A stretch of DNA of 38,107 nucleotides from Nostoc sp. JL34 (GTDB taxonomy: Bacteria > Cyanobacteriota > Cyanobacteriia > Cyanobacteriales > Nostocaceae): NCBI RefSeq assembly GCF_017114945.1, contig NZ_JABXKQ010000098.1, positions 1 through 38,107 on the forward strand, read 5' to 3'. Numbering within the stretch: the stretch's first letter is position 1; every line of letters begins with the position of its first letter. Shown here piece by piece: positions 8,955 through 17,942 of the stretch. The notes under the pieces are model-generated. The model was not told where the DNA came from and searched no databases. It was given only the letters and a program-made list of their open reading frames with translations. A program made the translations under genes and the position numbers.

Positions 8955-9548
8955 TTACGAGATATCCTGATTCTCTTGCTTATTAGCTAGTTGTTCATAA
9001 TGTTCTTTGTCGCGGTATTTTATTGTTCTCATAGGTTGATTTCCAACAATTGCTAAAGGTTCAACATTAGCAGTTACAACTGTACCAGCCGCCACAATTG
9101 CACCATCTCCAATGGAAACTCCGGGAATAATTAAAACATTGCCGCCAATCCAAACATTGCGACCGATGACAACAGGTTTATGAATATAGACATTATGTTC
9201 ATAAGGCAAATCATTACTTTGATAATCGTGATTTGCGGAGAGGATAACCACGTTAAATCCAAGTGTTGTGTTGTCCCCAATTGTAATTCCGCCACGTCCA
9301 TCTAATATGACATCTTGTCCAATATAGACTTTATTTCCCAGAGATACATTTTGCGGGTGTTCAATTCTCAAGTCTCGCTTAAATCGTAGACCTGAGCCAC
9401 TAAATTTTAATTGACTCTTCAGTTCTTGATGCTTGTAGCGCCTGATTTTGGTTTCTAGATATTCTCCCCAACGTACCAGACGAGGTACTAACCATTGTTC
9501 TAATAATCGCTCTAATTTATTTGTAATTTTATTTTTGATCTCTTTCAT
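8955..9548 (-). CDS. Hexapeptide-repeat (LbH) O-acyltransferase
   Basis: The 197-residue protein has a left-handed beta-helix pattern from about residue 70 to 180, with repeats such as IGDNTT, IGRNVWIGGNVLIIPGVSIGDGAIVAAGTVV. NHDY at about 116-119 and VWIGGN carry the catalytic-loop features of maltose/galactoside O-acetyltransferase-like enzymes. These use acetyl-CoA to acetylate sugars, often in cell-surface polysaccharide or heterocyst envelope clusters. No such cluster surrounds it here. It converges with the P450 gene. The sugar substrate is not identifiable. Confidence 0.8.
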   Translation of the reverse strand: MKEIKNKITNKLERLLEQWLVPRLVRWGEYLETKIRRYKHQELKSQLKFSGSGLRFKRDLRIEHPQNVSLGNKVYIGQDVILDGRGGITIGDNTTLGFNVVILSANHDYQSNDLPYEHNVYIHKPVVIGRNVWIGGNVLIIPGVSIGDGAIVAAGTVVTANVEPLAIVGNQPMRTIKYRDKEHYEQLANKQENQDIS

Positions 9549-10011
9549 ACAACCTCATAGAAGTTTAGGAACTCTCTGGCTTTCAACCAGGGAGGAAGAA
9601 CGACGCGGGTACTTTAGCACCCTTGATATTTATTAGGTTTCCCCAATTTGAGTATTTTCTCGCGTGTGAATACCGTTTATCTGAAATTGGAGTGGTGAAT
9701 GGTAGCCTTGTAAAGGTAAACTAAACATTACGAGTTTTGCTCTCGGAGTTCAGATTCTCAAAATACAACTGTTTGGGAAATAAAAGGGGCTAAAGAAGTA
9801 CCCCAAGAATTCGACTAGTATATCAGTGCGCCTATTTTTTGGCGGCTCAGGCTTTATCCCAGTTCCCAGAATGTAGTTTGGGGGATGCAATTGTAGAATA
9901 ATAAACTGTGGCACAGCTAATAAATTAAAAAGCTACGCAGAGAAAACCATAGTATTTCTCTACGTCTTTTTGCGTTTTTCTCAGCGTTCCTCTGGGTTCA
10001 AATATTATTAA
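9549..10011. other. Non-coding region with repeat-like segments
   Basis: No gene is visible. The stretch at 9935-9998 (AAAGCTACGCAGAGAAAACC ... CTCAGCGTTCCTCTGGG) resembles the CTCTGCG-rich filler seen also near 19560 and common between Nostoc genes. The acyltransferase promoter should lie near 9549-9650. Confidence 0.35.
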
Positions 10012-10164
10012 TTATTTGAAATCACCCTCCTCTGTTTCCTGCGGTTCCAGCAATTCCCAAATCAGGAAGGCTAACTCAATGACAATACCTGAACCGGGGA
10101 TAAACCAGTCGGCAATTAGGGGAATCAGAAATAACAAAACCGCCATCAGCTTCTTAACTTTCAT
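10012..10164 (-). CDS. Small two-segment membrane protein
   Basis: The 50-residue product starts MKVKKLMAVLLFLIP, has one hydrophobic segment at about 7-20 and a second at about 26-38, and ends in an acidic tail (EPQETEEGDFK). I start it at 10164 because GAGGT lies 7 bases upstream; the open frame reaches 10212. It is divergent from the STAND/TPR gene with about 170 bp between. I do not recognise the family. Size and topology would suit a small membrane regulator, but nothing in the sequence shows this. Confidence 0.45.
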   Translation of the reverse strand: MKVKKLMAVLLFLIPLIADWFIPGSGIVIELAFLIWELLEPQETEEGDFK

Positions 10165-10264
10165 TCGCTTTACCTCAAACACTGAAGTAACGGTAAATTT
10201 GGGGTAGTACATGAAAGCAAAAGCCGTTGTCTGTTGGCTGTAATGTGTGAGTTTTCAGTGCTTC

Positions 10265-10325
10265 AAGTTTGGGGATGCTAGATTAAGTTTGGGGAATCCC
10301 TAAACTTTGTCGCAAATTTGGGCAA
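10265..10325 (+). promoter_or_regulatory. Direct repeats upstream of STAND/TPR gene
   Basis: AAGTTTGGGGA occurs at 10265-10275 and again at 10285-10295, exactly 20 bp apart, and a weaker copy (AAATTTGGGCA) is at about 10314-10324. The second copy also pairs with a nearby inverted segment (TCCCTAAACTT). Two helical turns of spacing suggests binding by a dimeric regulator to one face of DNA. The binding protein is unknown. Confidence 0.35.
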
Positions 10326-10334
10326 GAATAACTG

Positions 10335-13214
10335 ATGGCGCGTGTTAGCTACGGTGATGAGGTCAAAGCGCGAGTAAAGACGCTGTTAGAAAGGTTTTTG
10401 GCTTATGCCAATTACGAGTTAGAAAACAGCGAACGTTTCAACATTCCTCTGAACTGGGAAAGGTCGAAGCAAGTAATAGTGAGGACACAGCTAAAAGTTC
10501 TAGCGGAACTTAGCGGTTTAACCAAAGAAGAAGTCCGAGAAGCATTAAAACGACTTGAAGATTTTTTAGGTATTCTCGAAGATTTGCGCGTACCTAAGCG
10601 AGGTTCGGAGGACTGGCACTTTCGGCTGACGCTTTGGGATGACAAAGACGATAAAGACGGGAATTTGAGAAAATTTGATGCAGAATGGCAACGCCGAAGA
10701 GAAGAATTACCCGGTGTGCAGCGTGCGGAAGGTAGAAAAACTAAACCCATACCTACCCATTACGAGAATATTCCCTTGAGTGGGGTAAAGGAGTTTGTCG
10801 GACGTGAAGCGGAATTGCGAAACCTCCACCAGCTGTTGCAGGAAAATCAACAGGTGGCAATTGCGGGTATGGGTGGAGTCGGCAAAACAGAACTAGCTTT
10901 GCAATATGCCAATTTGCACCGCGTAACTTATCAAGGTGGGATTTGCTGGTTGTCCGCGTTACAGGATGTGGGAGTGCAATTCGTGCTGTTTGCGCGTACT
11001 TGCCTAAAATTAAACATCCCAGAAGACTTAGATTTAGTTGGGCAAGTGCAATCTTGTCTCAGACAATGGCATGAGGGTGAGGTTCTGCTGGTAATTGATA
11101 ACGTCACTAACTATAGAGAAGAAGTCAGGTGTTATCTGGAGTCTGTTCCTTCCCGGTTTAAGCAGTTAATTACCACGCGGGAAAAATTACAGCCGCCGAT
11201 AGTGCGATTAGATTTAGATGTGCTGAAACCACTAGCGGCAATGCAGTTATTAAAATCCTTAGTGGGTAGAGAACGACTGCGACGCGAACCTTTGATTGCG
11301 AGAAGACTTTGTAAGTGGCTGGGATATTTGCCCTTGGGTTTAGAATTAGTCGGGCGTTATTTGTTAGTTGATGAAGAGTTATCCCTAGCAGAAATGCTGC
11401 AAGATTTAGAAAATGAGCGTCTGAAAAATGAAGCTTTAGACGAAGCTCGACCAGAAATGACTGCTAAATTGGGTGTGGCTGCTGCTTTTGAGTTGAGTTG
11501 GCGACGATTGCGAGAAAATGCCCAACTTTTAGGCTGTCTTCTGAGTTTATTTGCTTTAGCTCCGATTTCTTGGGAATTGGTGGAGGGTATAACAATAAAT
11601 AATGAGGCTCAAAATTGGAAAAAAAGCAGACGTGATTTGTTACAGTTCCATTTACTTCAGCCCAAACGTGAGGGAATTTATCAGTTACATCCCCTGCTGC
11701 GGAAGTTTTTCCAAGATAAGCTTACAGGTTTAGAGCAGGCAGAGGAATTTAAGCGATCGCTTTGCCGGGTAATGGTAACAGTTGCTAAAGATATTCCTGA
11801 AACACCGACTCTTGAGCAAATTACTGCTGTTTCCCCCGCCATTCCTCACATAGCTGAAGTAGCGAATAATCTGATTCAATACGTTAACGATAAAGATTTA
11901 ACTTGGGTATTCATTGGTAATGCTACTTTTTATAGATACCAGGGGCTATATGACCAGGCTTCATCTTGGTGTAAGCACTGTTTAGAAGTTACTAAAAAGC
12001 ACTTAGGAGAAGAACATCCAGATGTCGCCACTAGCCTCAACAACCTAGCAGAACTCTACCGTTCCCAAGGAAGATACAGCAAAGCTGAACCCCTTCAGCT
12101 GGAAGCATTGGCGCTTAGGCAGCGCTTGCTGGGAGAGAAACATACAGATGTTGCACAAAGCCTTGACAACTTAGCCTTACTTTACAAATCCCAAGGAAGA
12201 TATAGCGAAGCCGAACCGCTTTGCCTTCAAGCTTCAAAATTGTGGCAATGCCTACTCGGAGCGGAACATCCTGATTTTGCTACCAGCCTTAATAACTTAG
12301 CGGAACTTTACAAATGCCAAGGAAGATATAGCGAAGCTGAACCTCTTCACCTCAAAGTATTGGCGCTCAGGCTAAGCCTACTTGGAGTGGAACATCCTGA
12401 TTTTGCCATTAGCCTCAATAATCTAGCGGAACTCTCCAAATGCCAAGGAAGATACAGCGAAGCCGAACCCCTTTACTTGCAAGCATTGGCACTCAGGCAA
12501 CGCCTATTAGGAGAAGAACACCTTGATGTAGCGCAAAGTCTCAACAATCTGGCTGGTTTCTACTACTTTCAAGGAAGATACAGCGAAGCCGAACCCCTTT
12601 ACTTGCAAGCATTGGCACTTAGACAACGCCTATTAGGAGAAGAACATCCTGATGTAGCGCAAAGTCTCAACAACTTGGCCGCACTTCACTACTCTCAAGG
12701 ACGTTACAGCGAAGCTGAACCTTTGTACCTGCAAGCTTTAGAACTAACGCGACACCTTCTAGGAGACGAACATCCTGATTTTACTAACAGCCTCAACAAC
12801 TTGGCAGTACTCTACTACTCTCAAGGACGTTACAGCGAAGCTGAACCTTTGTACCTGCAAGCTTTAGAACTAACGCGACACCTTCTAGGAGACGAACATC
12901 CTGATGTTGCACTTAGTCTCAATAACTTGGCATTACTCTACAAATCTAAAGGACAATACAGCGAAGCCGAACTCTTGTACCTGAAAGCTTTGGAATTTAC
13001 ACAACGCTTGCTAGGAGAGAAACATCCTGATGTTGCACTCAGCCTTAACGACCTAGCGTATCTCTACGACTCCCAAGGCAGATACAGCGAAGCTGAACCC
13101 CTGTACATCCAAGCCTTAAGTATTTTGGAGCCACTGCTAGGAATTAATCATCCTCATACTGTTACTGCGCGTGAAAATTTAGCATATTTGCGCGATCGCC
13201 TCACCTCACAATAG
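10335..13214 (+). CDS. NB-ARC STAND ATPase with C-terminal TPR repeats
   Basis: The 959-residue protein is a signal-transducing STAND ATPase. Residues 1-125 form a cyanobacterial N-terminal module of unknown role (contains LTKEEVREALKRLEDFL and SEDWHFRLTLW). The NB-ARC domain follows, with FVGRE at 154-158, Walker A GMGGVGKTE at 178-186, Walker B LLVIDNV at 251-257, an LITTREK sensor segment, and the GLPL-like motif GYLPLGLEL. From about 535 to the end lie roughly ten 42-residue kinesin-light-chain-type TPRs (HPDVAxSLNNLAxLYxSQGRYSEAEPLYLQAL). STAND proteins switch on oligomerisation after ligand sensing by the repeat domain; many act in defence or stress signalling. No TIR, protease or nuclease effector domain is attached, so its output is unclear. 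Confidence 0.8.
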   Translation: MARVSYGDEVKARVKTLLERFLAYANYELENSERFNIPLNWERSKQVIVRTQLKVLAELSGLTKEEVREALKRLEDFLGILEDLRVPKRGSEDWHFRLTLWDDKDDKDGNLRKFDAEWQRRREELPGVQRAEGRKTKPIPTHYENIPLSGVKEFVGREAELRNLHQLLQENQQVAIAGMGGVGKTELALQYANLHRVTYQGGICWLSALQDVGVQFVLFARTCLKLNIPEDLDLVGQVQSCLRQWHEGEVLLVIDNVTNYREEVRCYLESVPSRFKQLITTREKLQPPIVRLDLDVLKPLAAMQLLKSLVGRERLRREPLIARRLCKWLGYLPLGLELVGRYLLVDEELSLAEMLQDLENERLKNEALDEARPEMTAKLGVAAAFELSWRRLRENAQLLGCLLSLFALAPISWELVEGITINNEAQNWKKSRRDLLQFHLLQPKREGIYQLHPLLRKFFQDKLTGLEQAEEFKRSLCRVMVTVAKDIPETPTLEQITAVSPAIPHIAEVANNLIQYVNDKDLTWVFIGNATFYRYQGLYDQASSWCKHCLEVTKKHLGEEHPDVATSLNNLAELYRSQGRYSKAEPLQLEALALRQRLLGEKHTDVAQSLDNLALLYKSQGRYSEAEPLCLQASKLWQCLLGAEHPDFATSLNNLAELYKCQGRYSEAEPLHLKVLALRLSLLGVEHPDFAISLNNLAELSKCQGRYSEAEPLYLQALALRQRLLGEEHLDVAQSLNNLAGFYYFQGRYSEAEPLYLQALALRQRLLGEEHPDVAQSLNNLAALHYSQGRYSEAEPLYLQALELTRHLLGDEHPDFTNSLNNLAVLYYSQGRYSEAEPLYLQALELTRHLLGDEHPDVALSLNNLALLYKSKGQYSEAELLYLKALEFTQRLLGEKHPDVALSLNDLAYLYDSQGRYSEAEPLYIQALSILEPLLGINHPHTVTARENLAYLRDRLTSQ
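12689..12910 (+). repeat. Recent 126-bp TPR unit duplication
   Basis: About 90 identical bases occur around 12690-12780 and again around 12816-12906, a shift of exactly 126 bp (one 42-residue TPR). Identity at the DNA level, including third codon positions, shows recent expansion or gene conversion of TPR units in this receptor-like protein. Confidence 0.75.
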
Positions 13215-13260
13215 CAAAATTCAAGTTCCCAACCTCATCAATCAAGCTTTTATCTCCAAG

Positions 13261-13449
13261 TTTCCTGTTCTGAACTCGAAGTTTCATGTTTCAAACAAGA
13301 ACGTTTCTGTTCCAAGTGAGAACGTTCCTGTTTCAAACGAGAATATTCTTGTTCCAAAGGAGAACGTTCCTATTTCAAACGAGAATGTTCTTGTTCCAAG
13401 TGAGAACGTTCCTGTTTCAAACGAGAATGTTCTTGTTCTGAGGTGGAAT
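13261..13449. repeat. 21-bp minisatellite, nine units
   Basis: Nine consecutive 21-bp units follow the STAND gene. They alternate between two types, one with GTTCCTGTTTCAAACGAG and one with GTTCTTGTTCCAAGTGAG, so the higher period is 42 bp. On the minus strand the units read as heptads such as ERSHLEQ and EHSRLKQ, like a coiled coil, but a TAG interrupts the frame where other units have CAG. No start or gene context fits, so I treat it as a non-coding tandem repeat or a dead coiled-coil segment. Confidence 0.8.
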
Positions 13450-13543
13450 GATGGTGTTATGAGGGCGATCGCTCCACCTAAATTGTAGAATGATGAGCGA
13501 TCGCCTGTGAAGGTTAAGAGATGAATATAATTGCGATCGCGCG

Positions 13544-13972
13544 TTAAAAAACAATCTCCTCCCTCATCCTCTCTTCTAGCACATCCAACAACCCATCCAC
13601 ATCCTTCCCAGCTTGCTCAAAACAAATCGGTGGTGCTGGTTCCGGTGCAAACTGAATTAACTTAATTTCCCCCTTCCCAATCCCAATCATCACAACTTCC
13701 ACATCCGGCTTGTGATTCTCAACAATTCCCAAAATTTCCTGAAGCCGATTCTCAACCTTAATATTTAAATTCTCTATCTGCTCTTTCGGACAATAAACAA
13801 AATGCGGCGTTGGTTGCAAATCAATACCAACAGTACCCTGACTGTCACCATTTGCTAACCATAATCCCCAAAACAGCGCCGCCAACTCTTGCTGATTTGC
13901 TTTGACAAACTTATCCAACTGGCGACGCCATTTGTTATCACCTGATTCTGGTTGACTATTACCAAAAAACAT
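13544..13972 (-). CDS. Conserved cyanobacterial protein, candidate CcmS carboxysome assembly chaperone
   Basis: The product of 142 residues starts MFFGNSQPES and has segments ELAALFWGLWLANGDSQG, GIDLQPTPHFVYCP, and VVMIGIGKGEIKLIQF, then a C-terminal helix. It looks like the small alpha/beta protein widespread in beta-carboxysome cyanobacteria and described as CcmS, which binds a CcmK shell protein during assembly. I rely on memory of that family, so the name is tentative. Carboxysome genes lie 9 kb away in this window, which fits but does not prove it. The open frame extends to 14014 and overlaps the ABC transporter stop, but the family-like part begins at 13972. It is directly downstream of the transporter on the same strand and may share its transcript. 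Confidence 0.5.
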   Translation of the reverse strand: MFFGNSQPESGDNKWRRQLDKFVKANQQELAALFWGLWLANGDSQGTVGIDLQPTPHFVYCPKEQIENLNIKVENRLQEILGIVENHKPDVEVVMIGIGKGEIKLIQFAPEPAPPICFEQAGKDVDGLLDVLEERMREEIVF

Positions 13973-14010
13973 AAATAATTCGTAATGAAGACACAGACAA
14001 TAGGCGAAAC

Positions 14011-15861
14011 TCACCTCAAACCTGACTGTACACGCCAGAGGCCGGAATAAATACCGTCTTTCTCCAGCAATTGCTCATGGGTTCCCGACTCTACTAATTT
14101 CCCATGTTCCATGACATAAATGCAATCGGCATTGCGGATGGTGGAAAGACGATGAGCGATCGCAATTGTAGTTCTATCTACTGTAATCCTTTCTAGCGAT
14201 CGCTGGATTGCCGCTTCTGTCTCATTATCCACCGCTGAGGTAGCCTCATCTAAAACCAAAATGGGGGGATTCTTCAAGACTGCACGGGCGATCGCAATCC
14301 GTTGTCTTTGTCCACCAGATAACTTTTGTCCTCTTTCCCCCACAATTGTCTCATAACCTTCGGGCAATTCAATAATAAATTCGTGCGCCTCGGCTATCTT
14401 CGCCGCTGTGATGATTTCTTGCTCTGTAGTCTCAAAGCTACCATAAGCAATATTCTCCGCTACAGTGCCATGAAATAGAAACACATCTTGACTCACCAAA
14501 CCGATGCAGCGCCGTAAATCTTGCAAATTCAAACTTTGCAAGTCAATCCCATCCAGAGTAATGCTTCCAGCTTGCACCTCATACAACCGCAATAAAAGTT
14601 TGACTAAAGTACTTTTACCAGAACCAGTTGAACCGACAATTGCAATGGTTTTCCCCGCCGGAATATCCAAAGACAGATTTTTAATCACTGGAAATCTATC
14701 TTTATAGGCAAAATAAACATTGTTAAATTGCACTTCACCGCGCACTTTATCTACAGGTAACGCTACATCACCTGTATGAATGGCGATAGGAGTATCTAAC
14801 AAATTCATGACTCGATTAGTAGAAGCCATTGCCCTTTGATATTGGTCAAAAGTTTCGCCTAATCTAGTTAAAGGCCACAGCAAACGCTGAATTAAAAACA
14901 CTAATACGCTGTAAGTACCTACAGACATTGCTCCTGAAACTGCTGCCATTCCGCCATACAAAAGTAATGCCGTAAACCCCACCAAAATCAGCATCCGAAT
15001 TAACGGCACAAAAGCAGCAGAAAGAGTAATTGCCTTAGAATTACTGTGGCGGTAAGCGTCACTATCTAATTCCAAACGAGAGGCTTCATAAGCTTCAGAG
15101 GTGAAACTTTTAATCGTAGTAATTCCGCTGATATTGTTTGACAACCGCGAATTGAGAAAACCTACCTTTTCGCGGACATCAGCGTAGCGAGGTGCTAGTA
15201 GTCGTTGGTAGGCAAAAGAACCCCAAAGAATAAATGGCATCGGTGACAAAGCCATCCAAGCTACACTAGGAGCCAAAATAAAGAAAGCAGCGCCAATAAT
15301 TAGGACAGTTGCAGAAACTTGGATAATATCATTTGCTCCTCCATCCAAAAACCGCTCTAATTGGTTAATATCATCACTGAGGATAGACATTAAACCGCCA
15401 GTGCTGCGTTCTTCAAAATAAGCCAATTCCAACTCTTGCAAATGTTTGTAGGCATCCAAACGCAAGTCATGCTGAATATTCTGAGCCAAATTCCGCCAAA
15501 GTCGAGCGTAGGCGTACTCAAAAACTGATTCTAGTATCCAAATGACCACAGTCAGGAAGGAAATAATCAAAAATTGTTGAAAGACATCCCGTACCCCTAA
15601 CTGGGCAATTATGGAATCCTGTTGCTTAACTACCACATCCACCGCCACGCCAATTAAGCCGGGTGGTGCTAAATCGAAAAATTTATTGAGGATAGAATAA
15701 GTAGTCGCCAGCCAAATTTGTTTACGATACTGGTGTCCATACTCCAGCAAACGCTGAAGAGGATGCTCTGAATGTTTACGCCTTCTTGATGCTCGATGAG
15801 ATTTTAATACAGTAGCCACGGCTTTTTGCGATTTCGTGTCACTGATATTACCACGGAACAA
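14011..15861 (-). CDS. ABC exporter, fused permease-ATPase (MsbA/MdlB type)
   Basis: The 616-residue protein joins a six-helix type I exporter membrane domain (about residues 45-345) to a nucleotide-binding domain. Walker A is GSTGSGKST at 410-418, the signature is LSGGQ at 514-518, Walker B ILVLDE is at 534-539, and the H-loop lies in [11 protein letters not shown]. No peptidase domain is present at the N-terminus, so it is not a bacteriocin or HetC-like processing exporter. Half-transporters of this kind work as homodimers and export lipids, drugs or other hydrophobic compounds; the cargo cannot be read. It is followed by the candidate ccmS gene on the same strand. Confidence 0.9.
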   Translation of the reverse strand: MFRGNISDTKSQKAVATVLKSHRASRRRKHSEHPLQRLLEYGHQYRKQIWLATTYSILNKFFDLAPPGLIGVAVDVVVKQQDSIIAQLGVRDVFQQFLIISFLTVVIWILESVFEYAYARLWRNLAQNIQHDLRLDAYKHLQELELAYFEERSTGGLMSILSDDINQLERFLDGGANDIIQVSATVLIIGAAFFILAPSVAWMALSPMPFILWGSFAYQRLLAPRYADVREKVGFLNSRLSNNISGITTIKSFTSEAYEASRLELDSDAYRHSNSKAITLSAAFVPLIRMLILVGFTALLLYGGMAAVSGAMSVGTYSVLVFLIQRLLWPLTRLGETFDQYQRAMASTNRVMNLLDTPIAIHTGDVALPVDKVRGEVQFNNVYFAYKDRFPVIKNLSLDIPAGKTIAIVGSTGSGKSTLVKLLLRLYEVQAGSITLDGIDLQSLNLQDLRRCIGLVSQDVFLFHGTVAENIAYGSFETTEQEIITAAKIAEAHEFIIELPEGYETIVGERGQKLSGGQRQRIAIARAVLKNPPILVLDEATSAVDNETEAAIQRSLERITVDRTTIAIAHRLSTIRNADCIYVMEHGKLVESGTHEQLLEKDGIYSGLWRVQSGLR

Positions 15862-16000
15862 AGTCTTGAGTCCTAAGTCCTGAGTCTGAAGATTGATTCA
15901 GACAGACTAATGAGAAACTACAGAAAATCAAAGGATCGCTTTTGCTGAAGAACTCAAGAAAAACAAGGAGAAAAGAGATTAGTTGTACAGCGCCATTTTT
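15862..16000. other. Spacer upstream of ABC exporter
   Basis: This short spacer contains the promoter of the exporter. A stretch GAGTCCTAAGTCCTGAGTC near 15868 is low-complexity filler of the Nostoc kind. No other feature is seen. Confidence 0.35.
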
Positions 16001-16204
16001 CTAAGAATTGCGATCGCATCTGAAAATTGTATCAAGCCAGTGTAAGTTAGGCACACTCACAAATTCAATTTTGTGTGCCTTGCCAATATCTATGCGATCG
16101 CCAGTTTTCACAATCCGCTTAAAAGAGCGATCGCATACGAACCCTTCCAGAAATTGGAGCGCGACTTTTGAGGCTAAGGAGTCACGCAAAAATAACTTGA
16201 ACAC
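16001..16204 (-). pseudogene. Remnant of a flavodiiron (diflavin) protein gene
   Basis: A 67-codon open frame contains a stretch very like the middle of the metallo-beta-lactamase domain of cyanobacterial flavodiiron proteins: ASKVALQFLEG, then RIVKTGDRIDIGKAHKIEF, then VPNLHWLDTIF, where the family has PNLHWPDTIF before the TYD motif. Intact proteins are several hundred residues and carry iron-binding His/Asp motifs that are absent here, so this is a fragment. It lies downstream of vnfN on the same strand. Flavodiiron proteins reduce oxygen, and heterocyst-specific forms protect nitrogenase, so a former neighbour of that kind would make sense; that is inference. Confidence 0.5.
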
Positions 16205-16330
16205 TTTTAATTGGAAAGTAAGGCTGACAGCTTATTCCAAATTAAATTTGTACAACTTATTTTTACATGATGCCTAAGACTGTAGTTCGAGGTACTAACT
16301 GAAGGACATCTTTCTTGACACAATACTTTT

Positions 16331-17674
16331 CTATGTCCAATGAATCTCTTTGGAACGAAAAGCTCTATCCCAATCGTTAGCAATCACCTCCATCATATTG
16401 ATCATGCCTTCATAGCCAAAATATGGCTTGTCAACATAAGTTTCTCTGTTAGTGGGGCTAAATACATCAAAAGCAATTTTGATTCCCAATTCCTCTGCCA
16501 TGTATTTTTCCCATGCCGAGCCAATCACAGCATCAACATCCAACTCTTCTAAAGTCTGTTTAATCTGATATCCATCTGCCGAAAATGCTACACGGGGAGC
16601 AAGACCAAGACTATCTAATTCTCGCTCCAGAATTGCACGAGAATCAGGCATCGCCGAGCGAAATAATAAGACTTCAGGAATCATCTCCAATTCTTCAAAG
16701 AGCATTCTGACCAGTCCAATACCAAGCGTCCCATCCGCAGATACAGCAATTCTACAGTTACGATATCGGGGAATAATCATCAATGCTCGTTTGCGAAGTG
16801 TATCTACGACCATTTCTTCGCCTTGTTTAATTAGCGGTTCGACTTTTTCTTCGATCTTGAAATGTGCCGCTAATGCCTTCAGCCATCGAGTTGTGTTATT
16901 TACACCTATTGGTAAAGGTATATCATCAAGGATGAGGGGGATATTGTGGGTTTCTTGCATTTTCCGAGCAAACTTATACCCAACATCATGACTAAGAACA
17001 ATATTGGCCGTTGCCTCACCAGCTTGCTCTAGTTCTTCAAAGGAGGTATTATGAGAGAGGATAGTCTGTACCCTAATCCTTAAAGATTTTAAAGTGTGCG
17101 TTACCCATTGCAAATCAGCCCACCAAGTAGGATTAAGATTTGCCTGTGGCGCAATGATATTTACAATCCTCGGCTTTCTACCCCTTCTCTTAGTTTGCCT
17201 TTTTTTGATAAAAGGAAGTAAAGCCTCCAAACCCATCTCCAAGCCATCATAAGCATTACCTCGAAACCCACCAGCAAGTAAAGGAACGAGTTTGGCTTTG
17301 ATATCTGGCTGAAGTTGATTGCACAATCCCGCAATATCTTCACCAATGATGTCTGCTGCGCAAGTCCCAACGACAAACATGACCTTAGAATCAAAAGATT
17401 GATCCGCCTCTTTAATCATCCCCTTGAGTTTCTCAGACGCTCCCATCACAATGTCTGACTCAAAAAGGCGGGTACAACCTACTTTCCGCTTGGTGAAATC
17501 AACCTCATGAGCATCATACCCAGCTGCGACAGTAGACGCGCAACCCTGTGGAGACTGAATTACAATACTGACATCTTTAATCCCAGCAACCGTAGTTGCA
17601 ATACCTTCAAGCGCACAGCCTACGATTGGGTCTTTACTATGGTTACAATTATCAAAAGTTAGTCCAGCAGACAT
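16331..17674 (-). CDS. vnfN: FeV-cofactor assembly scaffold subunit VnfN
   Basis: The 447-residue protein belongs to the NifN/VnfN branch of the nitrogenase-like oxidoreductase family. It pairs with VnfE to form the scaffold on which the Fe-S core of the cofactor matures before insertion in VnfDGK. Family marks include the N-terminal GCALEGIATTVAGIKD, SPQGCASTV, VGTCAADIIGED and the C-terminal PYFGYEGMINMMEVI. The start at 17674 is fixed by a strong ribosome site (AGGAGG just upstream); the longer open frame to 17722 is not needed. It is last in the vnfDG-K-E-N order on the minus strand, 268 bp after vnfE. Confidence 0.9.
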   Translation of the reverse strand: MSAGLTFDNCNHSKDPIVGCALEGIATTVAGIKDVSIVIQSPQGCASTVAAGYDAHEVDFTKRKVGCTRLFESDIVMGASEKLKGMIKEADQSFDSKVMFVVGTCAADIIGEDIAGLCNQLQPDIKAKLVPLLAGGFRGNAYDGLEMGLEALLPFIKKRQTKRRGRKPRIVNIIAPQANLNPTWWADLQWVTHTLKSLRIRVQTILSHNTSFEELEQAGEATANIVLSHDVGYKFARKMQETHNIPLILDDIPLPIGVNNTTRWLKALAAHFKIEEKVEPLIKQGEEMVVDTLRKRALMIIPRYRNCRIAVSADGTLGIGLVRMLFEELEMIPEVLLFRSAMPDSRAILERELDSLGLAPRVAFSADGYQIKQTLEELDVDAVIGSAWEKYMAEELGIKIAFDVFSPTNRETYVDKPYFGYEGMINMMEVIANDWDRAFRSKEIHWT

Positions 17675-17942
17675 TTTTCCCTCCTGTTTTTCTAAGGTTT
17701 GAATATGGTCAACGCGTTTCACGTAGCCTAGTAGCGACTTCTGCCTCGACGTTTCTGTGTTTCACGCAGCTTGTAACGGCTTCCGCTTTGACATTTTTGG
17801 CTTAAGCCTTGCCCGTATCAGACGCCACCGAATCAGAGTGTAGTTGGGTTTTGTTTCTTAACCCAACATTTCCGAGAGTTTGTTGGGTTTCACTTCGTTC
17901 CACCCAACTTACAATTTTCTTTATTAGACAAAATTTCATTCG
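17675..17942. repeat. vnfE-vnfN spacer with inverted repeat
   Basis: This 268-bp gap carries a dispersed Nostoc-type inverted repeat at about 17839-17913, with GTTGGGTT arms and the internal GGGTTTCACTTCGTTCCACC. The same core in opposite orientation is found at 31237-31312. It may form a strong hairpin in the vnf transcript and affect vnfN level. Confidence 0.6.

Noticed and set aside
13261..13449. Possible CRISPR array after the STAND gene
   Set aside because: Units are contiguous 21-bp repeats with no spacers and no cas genes nearby.
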